From: Anniella stebbinsi
Taxonomy: Eukaryota; Chordata; Lepidosauria; Squamata; Anniellidae
Direction: 5' to 3'
DNA: 64,000 nucleotides
Assembly: GCA_029215795.1 (NCBI GenBank)
Contig: JARDYH010000039.1
Location: 1-64,000 of the forward strand
In this document: positions 11,204 through 22,553 of the stretch, piece after piece
Layout: the number at the start of each line of letters is the position of its first letter
How positions within the stretch are numbered: the stretch's first letter is position 1
The notes under the pieces: generated by a model
The model's input: the letters and a program-made list of their open reading frames with translations, nothing else
What the model was told of the DNA's origin: nothing
Database searches by the model: none
Translations under genes and position numbers: made by a program

Positions 11204-12015
11204 TAGGGCTGTGCACCACCTCGGGCTAAATCCCCAAAACCGAGGCAAGGCGGGCTGATTCTGCCCGCCTCACCTCATTTCCGAGTCAGTTCTGGGGCGG
11301 CCCGAGGCCGAAGCGGATTGGTACCGAAGCTTCGGAGTGCCTCGGGCCACTTCAGATGACGCTGGTCTCACATTCCCTCCTCGCTCACTTGCCGCCGCCG
11401 CATCGCCCCATCGCTTCCACCATCGCCCCATCTCCGCCATGACTAGGCAATGCGGCGTCCTCCTGAGAGCCAGGCCGTGACTTCAACATATCGTGGGGTC
11501 TCTGGGCCACAAACTATGGCAGCCGTAAAGGGAAAATGGCTGTTTGTGGCCACCTAGTTTGCCGCCGCAGATGTACTAGAACAGAGCCCCTGCAATATCT
11601 CGAAATCTCAGCATGGCTCTCAGGAGGACGCTGCATTTCCTGGTTGTGGCGTTGATGGGGTGATGGTGGAAGCGATGGGGCGATGCGGCAGCAGCAGGTG
11701 ACTGGCTAAGTCGCAGCGGCAGCAGCTCTGGGTTGGAGGGGGGAGAGGGGGCGGGAGAGGGAGCATGGAGTTGGAAGTCCAATGGACTCTTACCCAAACA
11801 TGCTCCCAGCTTTCCTGGGTGCCAGCTGTGCGGGCGGAACCCAGGGACCCACAAGGCCGAGTCACGTCGGGGGCCCCGAATCGTGCTTTGGCTTCAGCGC
11901 CAAGGTGAGGCTAGGTGAAGCGGGAAGCCCCCAAAGCACCCCGAGGTGAATCGGGACTATTTCAGGGGCTCCGAAACAGCCTCCGAGGTGAATCGGGGGA
12001 CCATGCACAGCCCTA
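11204..12015. mobile_element. TAGGGCTGTGCA-terminus hAT-like element
   Basis: Left end TAGGGCTGTGCA, right end TGCACAGCCCTA, flanked by 8-bp direct repeats tgcgaagg (11196-11203) and tgcaaagg (12016-12023). 812 bp, no transposase. The interior is CpG-rich with 'ccgaagcttcgg' and 'gaggtgaatcggg' repeats near both ends. An 8-bp TSD and a 5' TAGGG fit the hAT superfamily. Confidence 0.85.
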
Positions 12016-12039
12016 TGCAAAGGAGCGAGATGAACTGCA

Positions 12040-12340
12040 GACATTGATTCGGCGCCTCCCCGCTGTATCTTTGGCTGCCAGTCTCCGGCTTGCAAATTAA
12101 CTTGCCAATGTTAACAGGCCAATTATGGGGAAAAGCAACGTCCCTCGGCCGTTGTCATTGGCCTTCCCCATGGCAGGCCTGGCTCCTGCGATAGGATTTT
12201 TCACCCCCTTTGGGCTTTCTGCAAACGGCTGGGCGTATAACAGCGCTGCCGAAACGCCATTGATTCCTGCCTGATGATATAATCTCGGTTCCATTTGCTC
12301 AAAGCTTCCTAAGCACTCCGGTGGCTCCAAATTGCAGTGT
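12040..12340. other. Repeat-poor segment, candidate intronic regulatory DNA
   Basis: Unique-looking sequence with 'aaattaacttgcc', 'gttaacaggccaattatggg', a CCAAT-like 'tcattggcc' and 'tgatgatataatctcgg'. No frame has coding character. Function is a guess from composition only. Confidence 0.25.
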
Positions 12341-12544
12341 TGTCAAGAGGAGGTCGCAAATTTAGTGCAAGGCACCCTTGAGAGCTGGAAAACAGAAGGG
12401 TGTGTAGAAATCCAGGGAGGCTGCACTGTGGCTTTTGGAGTTCATGCTACGACTTAAAATTGGCTCTAGCAGAGTGCATGGCAAAGGGAGGTGAACCTTC
12501 CATGTAGTTGATGTTGAGTGCCAACAAACTCTTTGTAACAGCTT

Positions 12545-12612
12545 TTGCCAGTCTGGTATTCTCCAGATGCATCACTCCAACACATCTGGAGGGCACCAGG
12601 GTGGAGAACGTT
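12545..12612. repeat. Short foldback of the 'ggactacaactcccat' family
   Basis: Carries 'cagtctggtattctccagat' and 'aacacatctggagggcacca' without the central spacer, a shortened copy. Confidence 0.55.
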
Positions 12613-13077
12613 GCCTTACCATGCTCTCCCCCACCCCCCCAAAAATCACCCCCATTGGGGTCCATTTCTCCCACATGCACCCCTCTTCCAAATTCACGCC
12701 GAAGCTTCTCTGCTGAGACCTTCCAGCTCAGCACTAAAATAATAAACGCGCCTTGTTGTGCTGCGCAGGACGCTTAGCAATGAATTTCAAATTCGTGCTT
12801 CTCACTGGGGCGAGTGCAGGAGAACGCCCCGCTCAGTTGTGTTCCACGTTAATAATGGTGGTGCCAGACCAGCACCCCAGTCAGTCAGAACTAGCCATTC
12901 CCCATCCCACCCCAAACTTTTCTCTCTCCAGCTTGCCGCCAAACTCAGGCATGTGTCTTCCTGGCTGGCCGGCTTCTCTCCACCTCTTCTCAAACTCAAA
13001 CGTGGGATGTGACTGCTAGGAGCCACCAGCATCATGGGCCATTGAAGAAACATCTCCCCACCATTGTAGGGTGGACC

Positions 13078-13142
13078 GAAACAGCTGTCTCCGATTCGCC
13101 ACCCTATTTTCAAGTGGCAAATTGGAGACAGCTGTTTTGGTG
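13078..13142. repeat. Short inverted repeat
   Basis: 'gaaacagctgtctccgattc' near 13078 pairs with 'aattggagacagctgttttg' near 13123, around a loop containing 'ccaccctattttcaagtggc'. No family recognised. Confidence 0.55.
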
Positions 13143-13296
13143 ACATATCAGGAACCACCATTTAAAACCAAAACAGTCAGGGGACGTCCTACAGTGTGTG
13201 TGTACATCAGGGAGGTGGGTCTTCTGCTGGCAACTTTTATGGCATGGCTGCAGGACTGAAATTCTGCCTACTATCATCTTCTTTCCTTCCGTCTTT

Positions 13297-13338
<42 letters not shown>

Positions 13339-13352
13339 ATCTATCTATCTGT
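13297..13352 (+). repeat. (TATC)n microsatellite
   Basis: About 13 units of tetranucleotide with one imperfection. Confidence 0.95.
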
Positions 13353-14575
13353 CTTTCTCTCTTTAACCCTTTCTTCCGTTGTTCCTTCCTTCTCAGAGGC
13401 TCTCAGAGTTAGGAAGATGACAATTTTAAAAGCTAAGGAGAAATAAAGAAGTAAGGAGCCTGTCCTGCCAGATAAATCTCCTCCCCTCCCCCTAGCAATC
13501 GCACAAATTATTGCCCCCATTCTCAACATTTGAAGTAATGCCCCTCCCCGAATCCTGAAATGGGGAGACAGGAGACCCGGCATACCCCCCACTGATCACC
13601 CAAGATGATTACGACTAATGTCCACTTAACAGCCTTTGCAATAGGAATTTAGCCTCAGTTAGATTTCTGGGGTGAATTTTCCCTCTTTCACCCCAGGTTG
13701 CATCCCTGCCAACTCTGCATAACAACACCCCATCTACGTTAGGATTTGAGTAACTCCGGTCCTTTCACTGCCTCACCACTGGGTCCCATCTGGCCCTTTA
13801 AAGTGTTTTCATTTTGTTAATTTCCCCTATAAAAAAGCACTCGCCTCCCTTTAAATATTCAAGCTGAGCTTTTATTGCCCTTTGCAGCAGCTTGCCTGAA
13901 ACAGGACAATAGCCGGACATGCGTACACATGAAAACCAGGGCTGGCCCAGATCAGGGTTTTCACCCCCAATGGCCCTGGGACCTACTGTAATGGTGAGAT
14001 GGAGTCTGGCCTGCTCAGTCACAACCGGCTGGACTTGGGGGAAGAAAAATATATTTAATGTATTTATTATTTTATTTATTACATCTCTATTCCACCCATT
14101 AGTTGAAGCTCTCTATAACATATTAAATCTGCTAGAAAAGGGTTAAACCCTTTATTGTTTGGGGCTATGCGAGACCTTTTCTGGTGTTGATATTCACTTC
14201 AAGAGTAGCACGTTTGATATCAGCTGAACAAATTAACCCCAAACAGTCATTTCCCCCCCCCACCCCAAATGTTTCTGTTTTATTGCCATTTTATACCCGC
14301 CTTGTTCACCTGGCTGTTATCTTATTCTCTGTGCTATTTCTTTCTCCATTGGAACGGCTGCTGTCCGAGGCCTCGTTTGCGTGCATCGCTGCTTAATCTA
14401 AGGATGTACGAAGGTTTCATTCCTGTTCTCAACGCCAGATGCAAATATGTGCAGGAATGCAATTCTCAGGAAATGTTTTCCAATCTTTGTATTCGTGTTT
14501 GAAAGTGGACACTTGGACAAGTGCACATTTCCGAAGATGTGTGCAAGAGCATTTCCCACCAAAATCCACATTTTT

Positions 14576-14730
14576 ACACTTTATTTTATTTATTTATTTT
14601 ATTTATTTATAGCATTTTTATTCCACCCCTTCAGCCAAAAAGGCTCTCAGAGCAGCTTACAATCAATCAGTAAAGAAGCCAGTCCCTGCCCTCAGGCTTA
14701 CATTCTAAAAAAGACACGACACACAAGGAA
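14576..14730 (-). mobile_element. L2-like LINE 3' end
   Basis: T-rich tail 'ttatttatttattttattta', then 'ccaccccttcagccaaaaag' and 'cttacaatcaatcagtaaag', the inverse of a LINE 3' UTR. Truncated. Confidence 0.65.
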
Positions 14731-15491
14731 AAGGGGATGGGGGAGGGAAGAGGAAAAAAAAGAAAAAAGAAATGAAGGAGACTATTCAGCAGGGCTGGTG
14801 GGAAGGCCCTGCTCCCCCCTCTCATCTCCCAAAGGAGGGGCAGGTCAACAGCTCCTTCTTCCTCCCCACAGGGCCGAGATGACCGTTTGCCCTGTGGGAG
14901 GGGGTTCCAACTAGAGAAGGCCCTGATGGTCTTTCTGCCTGCTCCTGCCTCCCTCGCTTTAGCCTATGGGGAGTGTGTGATGGGGGGGGGGGGGAGAATG
15001 CCTTATTCAAAATGGACATTTCCCTTAATTGAAAATATGCATTTTGCTACTTTAAACAAAAAAAAAGAGGCTTGCAATCAGGGATGCCAGGATGCGAAGA
15101 ATGTCAACATCTTTGAACTTCGAATGTTCACATGTCTCTACCTTAATCTTATTGGCTGAGGCAAAGCATGTGATCTTTCCCCCCCATCCATGACATGATC
15201 ACCTCAGATGTAGAGTAAGCAAAGGTCATGTGGGTTGCTCCAGCCAATAGTATTCTAGGGCAGTGTGGGCAAGTGAAGTCAAAGAAGGACCAGGACAAAT
15301 GACCCATAGAACGATGGCACTAAAGGAACAACTTCAAAGTGGTTTGGAAGGGAAGCCAAAACCTGCCCCAGAGGGGAGGAGGTCTGCTTTGACCTTCATG
15401 GGGGGGGAGGGAGCCATGAAATGAGGGGAGGGGCTTCAACATGGTGCCTGCTTTAGACTCAGGAATGGGAAAAGGCAGCAAACTAATTTCC

Positions 15492-15607
15492 CGCCAGCTT
15501 GTTGTCCTCCAGATATGTTGGACTACAACTCCCATCATTGTTGGCCATGCTGGCTGGGGACAATGGGAGTTGTAACACAATACATCTGGCAAGCACCAGG
15601 TTGGGGA
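15492..15607. repeat. Foldback of the 'ggactacaactcccat' family
   Basis: Arms 'ttggactacaactcccatca' and 'caatgggagttgtaa' with 'catctggcaagcaccaggtt' at the right. A fairly complete copy. Confidence 0.7.
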
Positions 15608-15624
15608 GGGTAGTAGAAAGATGA

Positions 15625-16000
15625 TGATGATTTACATTTATATACCGCCCCGTAGCTGAAGCTCTCTGGGCAGTTTACAAAAATTAAAGCTTTGGACATT
15701 AAAAATCGATATACAAAATTTAAAAACATAAAAACATAAAGACAGACAACATATACAGACAGTGTACATTTAAAACAACTGTGAACTCCCAGCAAGGCCT
15801 AAGTGTAGTTCTGGGGTCAATTAAAAACTCAGCGTATGCTGTCAAACGCCTGGGAGAAGAGGAAAGTCTTGACCTGGCGCCGAGAAGATAACAGTGTTGG
15901 CGCCAGGTGGGCCTCGTTGGGGAGATTATTCCATAATTGGGGGGGCCACCACAGAAAAGGCCATCTCCCTTGTTGCCATCCTACGAGCTTCCCTCAGACG
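15625..16000 (-). mobile_element. L2-type LINE 3' end
   Basis: Starts 'atttatataccgccccgtag' and 'ctgaagctctctgggcag', the inverse of the L2 3' terminus, then 'gtcttgacctggcgccg' and 'aggtgggcctcgttggggag' from the ORF end. Confidence 0.85.
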
Positions 16001-16443
16001 AGGCGCTCAGAGGAGGACCTTAGATGTTGAGCGTAGTGTATGGGTAGGTTCGTGTCGGGAGAGGGAAAACAGCCTTGCCTTAACTGCAACTTTGTCTCCA
16101 GTTGAGACAGGAGCTGCTCAATGAATAGCACCCACAATGCCCTCCCTCTTTCCTCCCCCCCCCCCGGTCACAGCCTCGGCTATTGACACCAGAAAAATGC
16201 TAAATGGCCTGTGAGCAAACAGGCCTTCAAATGAACAGGGGGCTATAAAACTGCATCCCGCTCTGATGTGTGCAGAGCTATAAAAGGCACTTGGGCCCAC
16301 GAAGTTTCCTGGTGAACAAACATTTGCCTTGGGAGTGGGTGCCCTGTGCCAGCGGAGACCAAAAGGCTGTTTAAAAACCCGCATGCGCCCCGGTTGTGGA
16401 GCACGCTGGCCACTACTGTAGCCTGGCGCTGTGGCTCTGTAAG

Positions 16444-16766
16444 TAGGGTGAACCAATGGAAAGGAGGACCGGGCTCCTGTATCTTTTAACTGTTGTATAG
16501 GAAAGGGGAATTTCAGCAGGTGTCCTTTGTATGCATGCATTACCTGGTGAAATTCCCTCTTCATCGCCACAGTTAAAGCTGCAGGAGCCCTGCCCTCTTT
16601 TGTATCTGGTCACTCTAGTGTAGCTCCTGCAGCTTTAACTATGGTGATGAAGAGGGAATTTCACCAAGTGCTGCAGGCACACAAAGGACACCTGCTGAAA
16701 TCCCCTTTCCTATACAACTGTTAAAAGATACAGGAGCCCGGTCCTCCTTTCCATAGGGTCACCCTA
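16444..16766. mobile_element. TAGGSTGACC foldback element, full copy
   Basis: Complete 323-bp palindrome with an exact 8-bp TSD TCTGTAAG at 16436-16443 and 16767-16774. It is the 'tatctttaac' and 'gctgcaggagcc' subtype. No coding capacity. Confidence 0.95.
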
Positions 16767-17873
16767 TCTGTAAGGGGATTTTATCCACTCTGACCGGAGG
16801 TTAGAAGGGGGTTCCGCCGTGCTCCCCTCACCCTCCCAGTGGGTATCACTCACTCTTCTTGTGGACCAAATCTGGACCCCCTAGACTCAGCCGAGCCTTG
16901 AAGAGCTGTGCCCTGCAAGCGCCAGCCGAGTCCTCTTCTCTGGGCAGAGAGAGGCGTGGAGAAAAGGGGGAGTGGGTGGAGCCAGGTGACATCATGGGAG
17001 GGGGAGGAGCCACAATCCCTTCCTGTCATCTAGCCTGCTGGCTTGATTCAGTGCAGCAATCTGGCCCCTGTGTCAAAATGGGTTGCCCACCCAGCCACGC
17101 ACCCATCCCCAAGGTTTTGTACTGGGCTAGGCAGTTTGTTCACTCCAGTTATTCATCCATCACTTATCAGTGCTCAGCCCTTTCAAAGCGAAGTACACCC
17201 AAAAAGAGGATCAGCAGAATATGTCAGCATAAAGTGGATGCAGCTAAACAGAAGGGCAAGGGAAAAGGGCTTTAGGTCACACCATTCACTTAAGGGAATG
17301 CAAGAGGGAAAAGATCCGTTCTTCAGGACTTCCTGAATACCAGGACGGATGGGGCCGGGCAAATTTCCCATTCAAGAGAGTTCTCTTGAAATCCGTACAC
17401 CCTCTCCTCCCCAGTCCGCCTTTTCACTGCCCCGGGGCAGCAAATTCTCTGAGCGAGTAGCCCTCAATAGGAATGTACCCGTGGAGCTGAGGAGCGGCCC
17501 CATGAGGCACGAGGGAAGCCCTGGCCGGCCCCGGTGGCCTTCCTCTCTGCCGCTGAGGCAGTGCAAACTCCACGGAGCAATTTGTCTGCCTGCCGCTGAC
17601 TTGTTTGCGGTAGATAACAGCCAGGGGCCGTAAACAGCCTGGTGAGGGCATTCAGCTGCTGCTGGCAACTGGCACCTCTCCCAGACTTGCTGGCAGGTTA
17701 AAACCAAGTAGCCGCAAACCCAGAGAAAAAGGCCTGCACTTCGGAGACTGATCAGGCACTCCAGTTATTAGGGGGATGGATTCGTGCAGCAGCCTCAGTG
17801 GGCACACTTCCAGAGATATACACAGGCAGGGCCCTGCTCTGAAGGCACTGACCAATATCTAAATAGGCAGTGG

Positions 17874-17915
17874 GGGTGGGGTGGGGTGGGGGAGGGAGGG
17901 AGGGAGGGAGGGACA
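17874..17915 (+). repeat. G-rich low-complexity tract
   Basis: 'gtgggggtggggtggggtgg' followed by 'gagggagggagggaggg'. Four or more G-runs on one strand, so it could form a G-quadruplex. Confidence 0.85.
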
Positions 17916-18041
17916 AGGGTGCGGAGGGAAAGAAGGGTACAGGTGAGTTACCTGTGATAGAAAGTGGGGGAGGGATGTTGGCGATGCTAAGGGAACAACC
18001 AGGCTTAGAGCTAAGTTGCACGTTGGGAGAAAAATTAGGAC

Positions 18042-18116
18042 AGCCTTGCCCAGCCTGGTGCCCTCTAGATGCATTGGACTACAATGCCCATCATTCCCAG
18101 CCAGCATGGCCAATGG
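18042..18116. repeat. Short foldback fragment, 'ggactacaatgcccat' type
   Basis: 'cagccttgcccagcctggtg', then 'attggactacaatgcccatc' and 'ccagccagcatggccaat'. Half copy. Confidence 0.65.
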
Positions 18117-18260
18117 CATTTCATTGCATTTATTATATTGCTAAACCACCTTACAGCCAATGCTCTCCGGGCGGTTCACAAAAAGATTAAGGGGAGAAGC
18201 CAAAGGCCATGCAAAAAAAGTTGGATGGGGGAAGTATTCTTCCCTTTTTCATAATACTAG
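18117..18260 (-). mobile_element. L2-like LINE 3' end
   Basis: 'catttattatattgctaaac' and 'gctctccgggcggttcac' are the inverse of the L2 terminal UTR. Confidence 0.65.
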
Positions 18261-18781
18261 AACCCGGTGGGGTCATTCCATGAAGCGGAACAGTGGGAGA
18301 GTCAGGGCAGGTCAAAGGAAGTTGTTCTGCACACAGCGCAGAGTTAAAATGGCCAAATTCGCTGACCCAAGATGAAGCGATGGCCGCCAACTAGCACAAA
18401 ATAGACTTATTCATGGTGGACAAAGCGAGCAGTGACCTCATGACAATATATGTGATCTCTGGGATGTCAGCGGGGCAGTGAATCCGCTCTGGGTTTCAGT
18501 CAGAAATCTAAAAGAGCTCTCCGTGGTACAAAGCACCGAAACACGGAGTGGATTTGCCCCCACCAGCCTCTATTGCTCCTAATTATCCCAATTAGGAACC
18601 ACTCAAAAGTGTTTCCCCCTAAATTAGATTACTGAAAAAGAACCCAGGTAAGGAGGGCAAAGGAATGGATTTGGTTAATTATTATTTTTTACAACTTCAG
18701 ATCTTGGTGCTGGTATTGATCACAAATTCCTGGGATGAACACGTGCTCATGAGCATCCAGTTGATCCATGAGCATCCTGAT

Positions 18782-19101
18782 TAGGCTGACCCTATGAAAA
18801 GGAGGTCAGGGCTCCTGTAACTTTAACAGTTGTAGAGAAAAGGGAATTTCAGCCGGTGTCATTTGTATGCATGCAGCACCTGGTGAAATTCCCTCTTCAT
18901 CACAACAGTTAAAGGTGCAGGAGCCCTCCCTTCTTTTGTATATGGTCACTCTAGTATAGTGCCTGCAACTTTAACTGTTGTGATGAAGAGGGAATTTCAC
19001 CAGGAACTAATTGCATACAAATGGCACTGGCTGAAATTCCCTGTTCTCTACAGCTGTTAAAGTTGCATGACCCCTGTCCTCCTTTTCATATGGTCAGCCT
19101 A
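18782..19101. mobile_element. TAGGSTGACC foldback element, full copy
   Basis: 320 bp with an exact TSD ATCCTGAT at 18774-18781 and 19102-19109. TAGGCTGACC to GGTCAGCCTA termini. The right arm carries the 'aactaattgcatac' subtype, while the left arm has 'gcatgcagcacctgg', so the two arms are of different subtypes. Confidence 0.95.
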
Positions 19102-19405
19102 ATCCTGATGACGTCTGCCCATGCTCTCCATTAATTGCTACTTAGGGTTTGGTTGGTAGATTCCGGGGTCCTAACGAAATATCAAGTGCTGTGCCCATCC
19201 CTGTGAAGGGGATTTTACTGGTGGTCTTTTTATTTTTAAGCGGTACTGAACATAGGTTGTCTGGAAGCATAGGTTCCTGCAACCTTACATCAATATCTCT
19301 TAAGTTCCCCTCTATAGTAGGTGAAAGAAGATCTGGAGATAGACGCCCAGGATGATTGACTTCACTCTGACTCACAAACCCAATGAAACTGTTATAACTT
19401 TAAAA

Positions 19406-19699
19406 TAGGCTGACCATTTGAAAAGGAGGACAGGGCACATGTAACTTTAACAGTTGTAGAGAAAAGGGAATTAGTTCCTGATGAAATCCCCTCTTCATCA
19501 CCACAGTTAAAGTTGCAGGGGCCCAGCCTTCTTTTGTATATGGTTACTCTAGTATAGTGCCTGCAACTTTAACTGTTGTGATGAAGAGGGAATTTCACCA
19601 GGAACTAATTGCATACAAATGACACCGGCTGAAATTCCCTTTTCTCTACAACTGTTAAAGTTGTATGAGCCCTGTCCTCCTTTTCATATGGTCAGCCTA
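19406..19699. mobile_element. TAGGSTGACC foldback element, internally deleted
   Basis: Termini intact, but the left arm lacks about 25 bp: 'gggaatt' joins straight to 'agttcctgatg', losing the segment between two AATT words. No matching TSD was found. Second of three copies within 1.4 kb. Confidence 0.9.
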
Positions 19700-19873
19700 T
19701 ACATTTATTAAACAATTTAATAAAATTAAATAAACACACAAACCTCCATTCAGCAAAGCAAATTAAAAGAATATACTCACAGGTCTGGCAGATTTCTGGA
19801 GAACAAGATATTTGCTAAGACAAACACAGACAAACACCCACCCTAATGACAACCCCAGTGTTGGACTCTTCCC

Positions 19874-20193
19874 TAGGCTGACTATATGAAAAGGAGGACA
19901 GGGCTCCTGTAACTTTAACAGCTGTAGAGAAAAGGGAATTTCAGCCAGTATCATTTGTATGCAATTAGTTCCTGGTGATATTCCCTCTTCATCACAACAG
20001 TTAAAGTTGCAGGCGCTATACTAGAGTGACCATATACAAAAGAAGGCAGGGCCCCTGCAACTTTAATTGCTATGATGAAGAGGGAGTTTCACCAGGAACT
20101 AATTGCATACAAATGACACCGGCTGAAATTCCCTTTTCTCTACAACGGTTAAAGTTACATGAGCCCTGTCCTCCTTTTCATATGGTCAGCCTA
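19874..20193. mobile_element. TAGGSTGACC foldback element, full copy
   Basis: 320 bp, exact TSD CTCTTCCC at 19866-19873 and 20194-20201. The asymmetric centre is in the opposite orientation ('ctatactagagtgacc') to that in the copies at 18782 and 19406. Confidence 0.95.
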
Positions 20194-20341
20194 CTCTTCC
20201 CCCTTCTCAAGAAAGGCCATGGTCTTAGGCCCAGCAACTAGGCTCAAGCCAGAGCTGAAAAGTCAGCTTAGGTCTCGAGAAGAAAGAAGAGCGTCTGTAT
20301 GCTCATACCTTCTGCGCCACTCATACTGACCCTGCAAAGGA

Positions 20342-20390
20342 GTTCTTCTTCTTCTTCTTCTTCTTCTTCTTCTTCTTCTTCTTCTTCTTC
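20342..20390 (+). repeat. (CTT)n microsatellite
   Basis: About 16 trinucleotide units of pure pyrimidine; triplex-forming potential. Confidence 0.95.
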
Positions 20391-20899
20391 ACAGAGGGGC
20401 TTCCATTTCTCCCAGGCAAAACCGAGGAGTCACTGAGGCCTACGTGCTAGGCTCAGAGCAACATCCTGGATGCCATGCCTGAGGGGAAAGGAAAGACATC
20501 TTTGTCCTCTGTGTTCAGACTTAAATACCCTTCTCAAAGACAAAGACTTTCCTCCTAAAATATCCAATTCGTCCACCTCATCGATTTAGATCATCCTCTT
20601 CCCAGAATGTTCAATTCTTTCTGACATCAAAACTGGACATTACTTTGGCTTTTCATGTGGTCAACCATCTGGTTCACTTCTCTGTTCTTTTGGATGTTGG
20701 GGATTTTCTAAACCACAACTCTACCTTTCTATGACCCTCAACCGTTGCTTAGTTCCTTTAACAGGAACACATACAGTTGGTACAAATCACAAGTTCTTAT
20801 GACTAATGTCTTTGAGCACTATCAAATCATATTTCCAAATCATATTTCATCAGGCCTTATCTACACCAAAGCATCTAACTCTTGATACCGTGTTTTGTG

Positions 20900-21235
20900 T
20901 GTTGGGGTGCGCGTACTTGCTTCCTTGATATTAAAACATTACCCCATCACTTGTACACCCAACATGGTTATCTTTTCGGCACCAGGTCAAGACTTTTCTC
21001 TTCTCCCAGGCATTTAACGGTATATGCTGAGTTTTTAATTGACCCCAGAACTACATTTAGGCCCGGCTGAGAGTTCACGGTTGTTTTAAATGTATACTGT
21101 CTTTATATGTTGTCTGCTTTTATGGTGTTAAGTTTTGTATATCGATTTTTAATGTCCGAAGTTTTAATTTTTGTAAACTGCCCAGAGAGCTTCAGCTATG
21201 GGGCGGTATATAAATGTAATAAATAAGAATAAGAA
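20900..21235 (+). mobile_element. L2-type LINE 3' end
   Basis: 'atcttttcggcaccaggtca', 'cttttctcttctcccaggca', 'aactgcccagagagcttcag' and 'ggcggtatataaatgtaata'. 5'-truncated. Confidence 0.88.
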
Positions 21236-21559
21236 AATAAGAATTTAAACCCATTCTATGACCCCCAAAGTTTCTTTCTCTATGCTATGCCAACAAACTC
21301 TTATAACCCCACTCTTACACATTGCCAGTAAAATTTCAAATGGAAAAAAAAAAATCCTTCACCTGCACTAGAGCCATGGTGAAGATTCCCCCCAAGGGCC
21401 AACAGAGCGGGGTGCTGTGATCACAGCGCCCCACATTGTAAGCTTTGGGAGAGGCAGCCATGATGGCGTTCCCAAGTTCTTTCTGGGTTAGAGAGAGAGA
21501 GAGAGAGAGAGAATGTTGCGGTAGCCAAAGGAGGAAGGTGGGAGGAGGCGACGCTGCTT

Positions 21560-21860
21560 GGTTACTCACCCTGGGGTAATTGCTGCTTGCTGTGGGCGAT
21601 CAGGAAAGTGGCTAATTACTTCCTCGGCGAAGCGGCGGGCCCATTTCGGTGCCACGTTAACAATAAGCACATGTTGGGAATAATGGCAACAAATTAAAAA
21701 GAGAGCAAGATTCAATTTGTTTCTGTCACTTGAGCAGAAAGGGGGAGGAGGAGGAAAGGCTGTCTTTGAATTACTGTCAGAGGAACGGCGCCGTGCTTCA
21801 GATGTGCGCAGGGGCCGGGCATGTGGGCAGGCGCATACAATAGGCTGGCGTTCCAATGCA
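21560..21860. other. Repeat-poor segment, candidate intronic regulatory DNA
   Basis: Unique-looking, with 'ggggtaattgctgcttgctg', 'gctaattacttcctcgg', 'cacgttaacaataagcac' and 'aacaaattaaaaagag'. The density of ATTA-type words in a GC-balanced background suggests an enhancer-like element; not proven. Confidence 0.25.
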
Positions 21861-22059
21861 GTCTGTGTTTTTTTTTAGCATGTGGGACGAGGCTGCTGCA
21901 CCAGGAGGCAAGGAAACGCAAGCGCAATACATATTGCTTTTGGTCAATTTCAATGATTTGGGGTCTTTTTCTTTAAAACAAAATTGATCAGGGTGATTCA
22001 TTTCATTCCACCCCCAACTCTTCCCTGCCACCACGGCTGCCATCGTGGCCGAGGCCCAC

Positions 22060-22330
22060 CGAGGCGTATTTCATCTCATTTAGCTTCATGGTGAGCCGCT
22101 GTTCATTGCATCCACAAAACACATCAGATGGAACTGGAGACAAATTGGAAACAGGGCCTGACATGAAAAAACAGTGCAGCCCAGGCAGGCTCCTCAGCGG
22201 TTTGCGTCACACGCTTCCCTCCGTGCCCTCGAGGCGCGTGTTCTTTCCCGTCTTTCATTAGAAACAAAGCCATACTTTGGGGCGACCGAAGCGGCGGGTT
22301 CACTTCAATCTCCGTGTTATGAAAATCCCA
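22060..22330. other. Repeat-poor segment, candidate intronic regulatory DNA
   Basis: Unique-looking, with 'catctcatttagcttcatgg', 'gttcattgcatccac' and 'cagcggtttgcgtcacacg'. No coding frame of note. Confidence 0.22.
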
Positions 22331-22553
22331 CCTGGGGGAGCGGGGGCTCCCTCCTACAAGACAGAACGGGCTGAGCAGGAAAAAGGACATTTATCCGGTT
22401 GCAGCGAGGAGTTTTGCAGAGAGACACTTTGAGGAGGGGGTCAAGCCGATGTGTTAGATGACAACCCCCCAGCCCGTATGGCCAGGGGGGAGGGGAAGAA
22501 TGGAGTAAGGGGGAGCTGCCAAAGTCTGGACCCACCTCCCTGTAGGGTCTGCC

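Noticed and set aside
13078..13142. A microRNA-type hairpin.
   Set aside because: The arms have mismatches and a large loop, and there is no evidence of processing or conservation; more likely a decayed foldback element.
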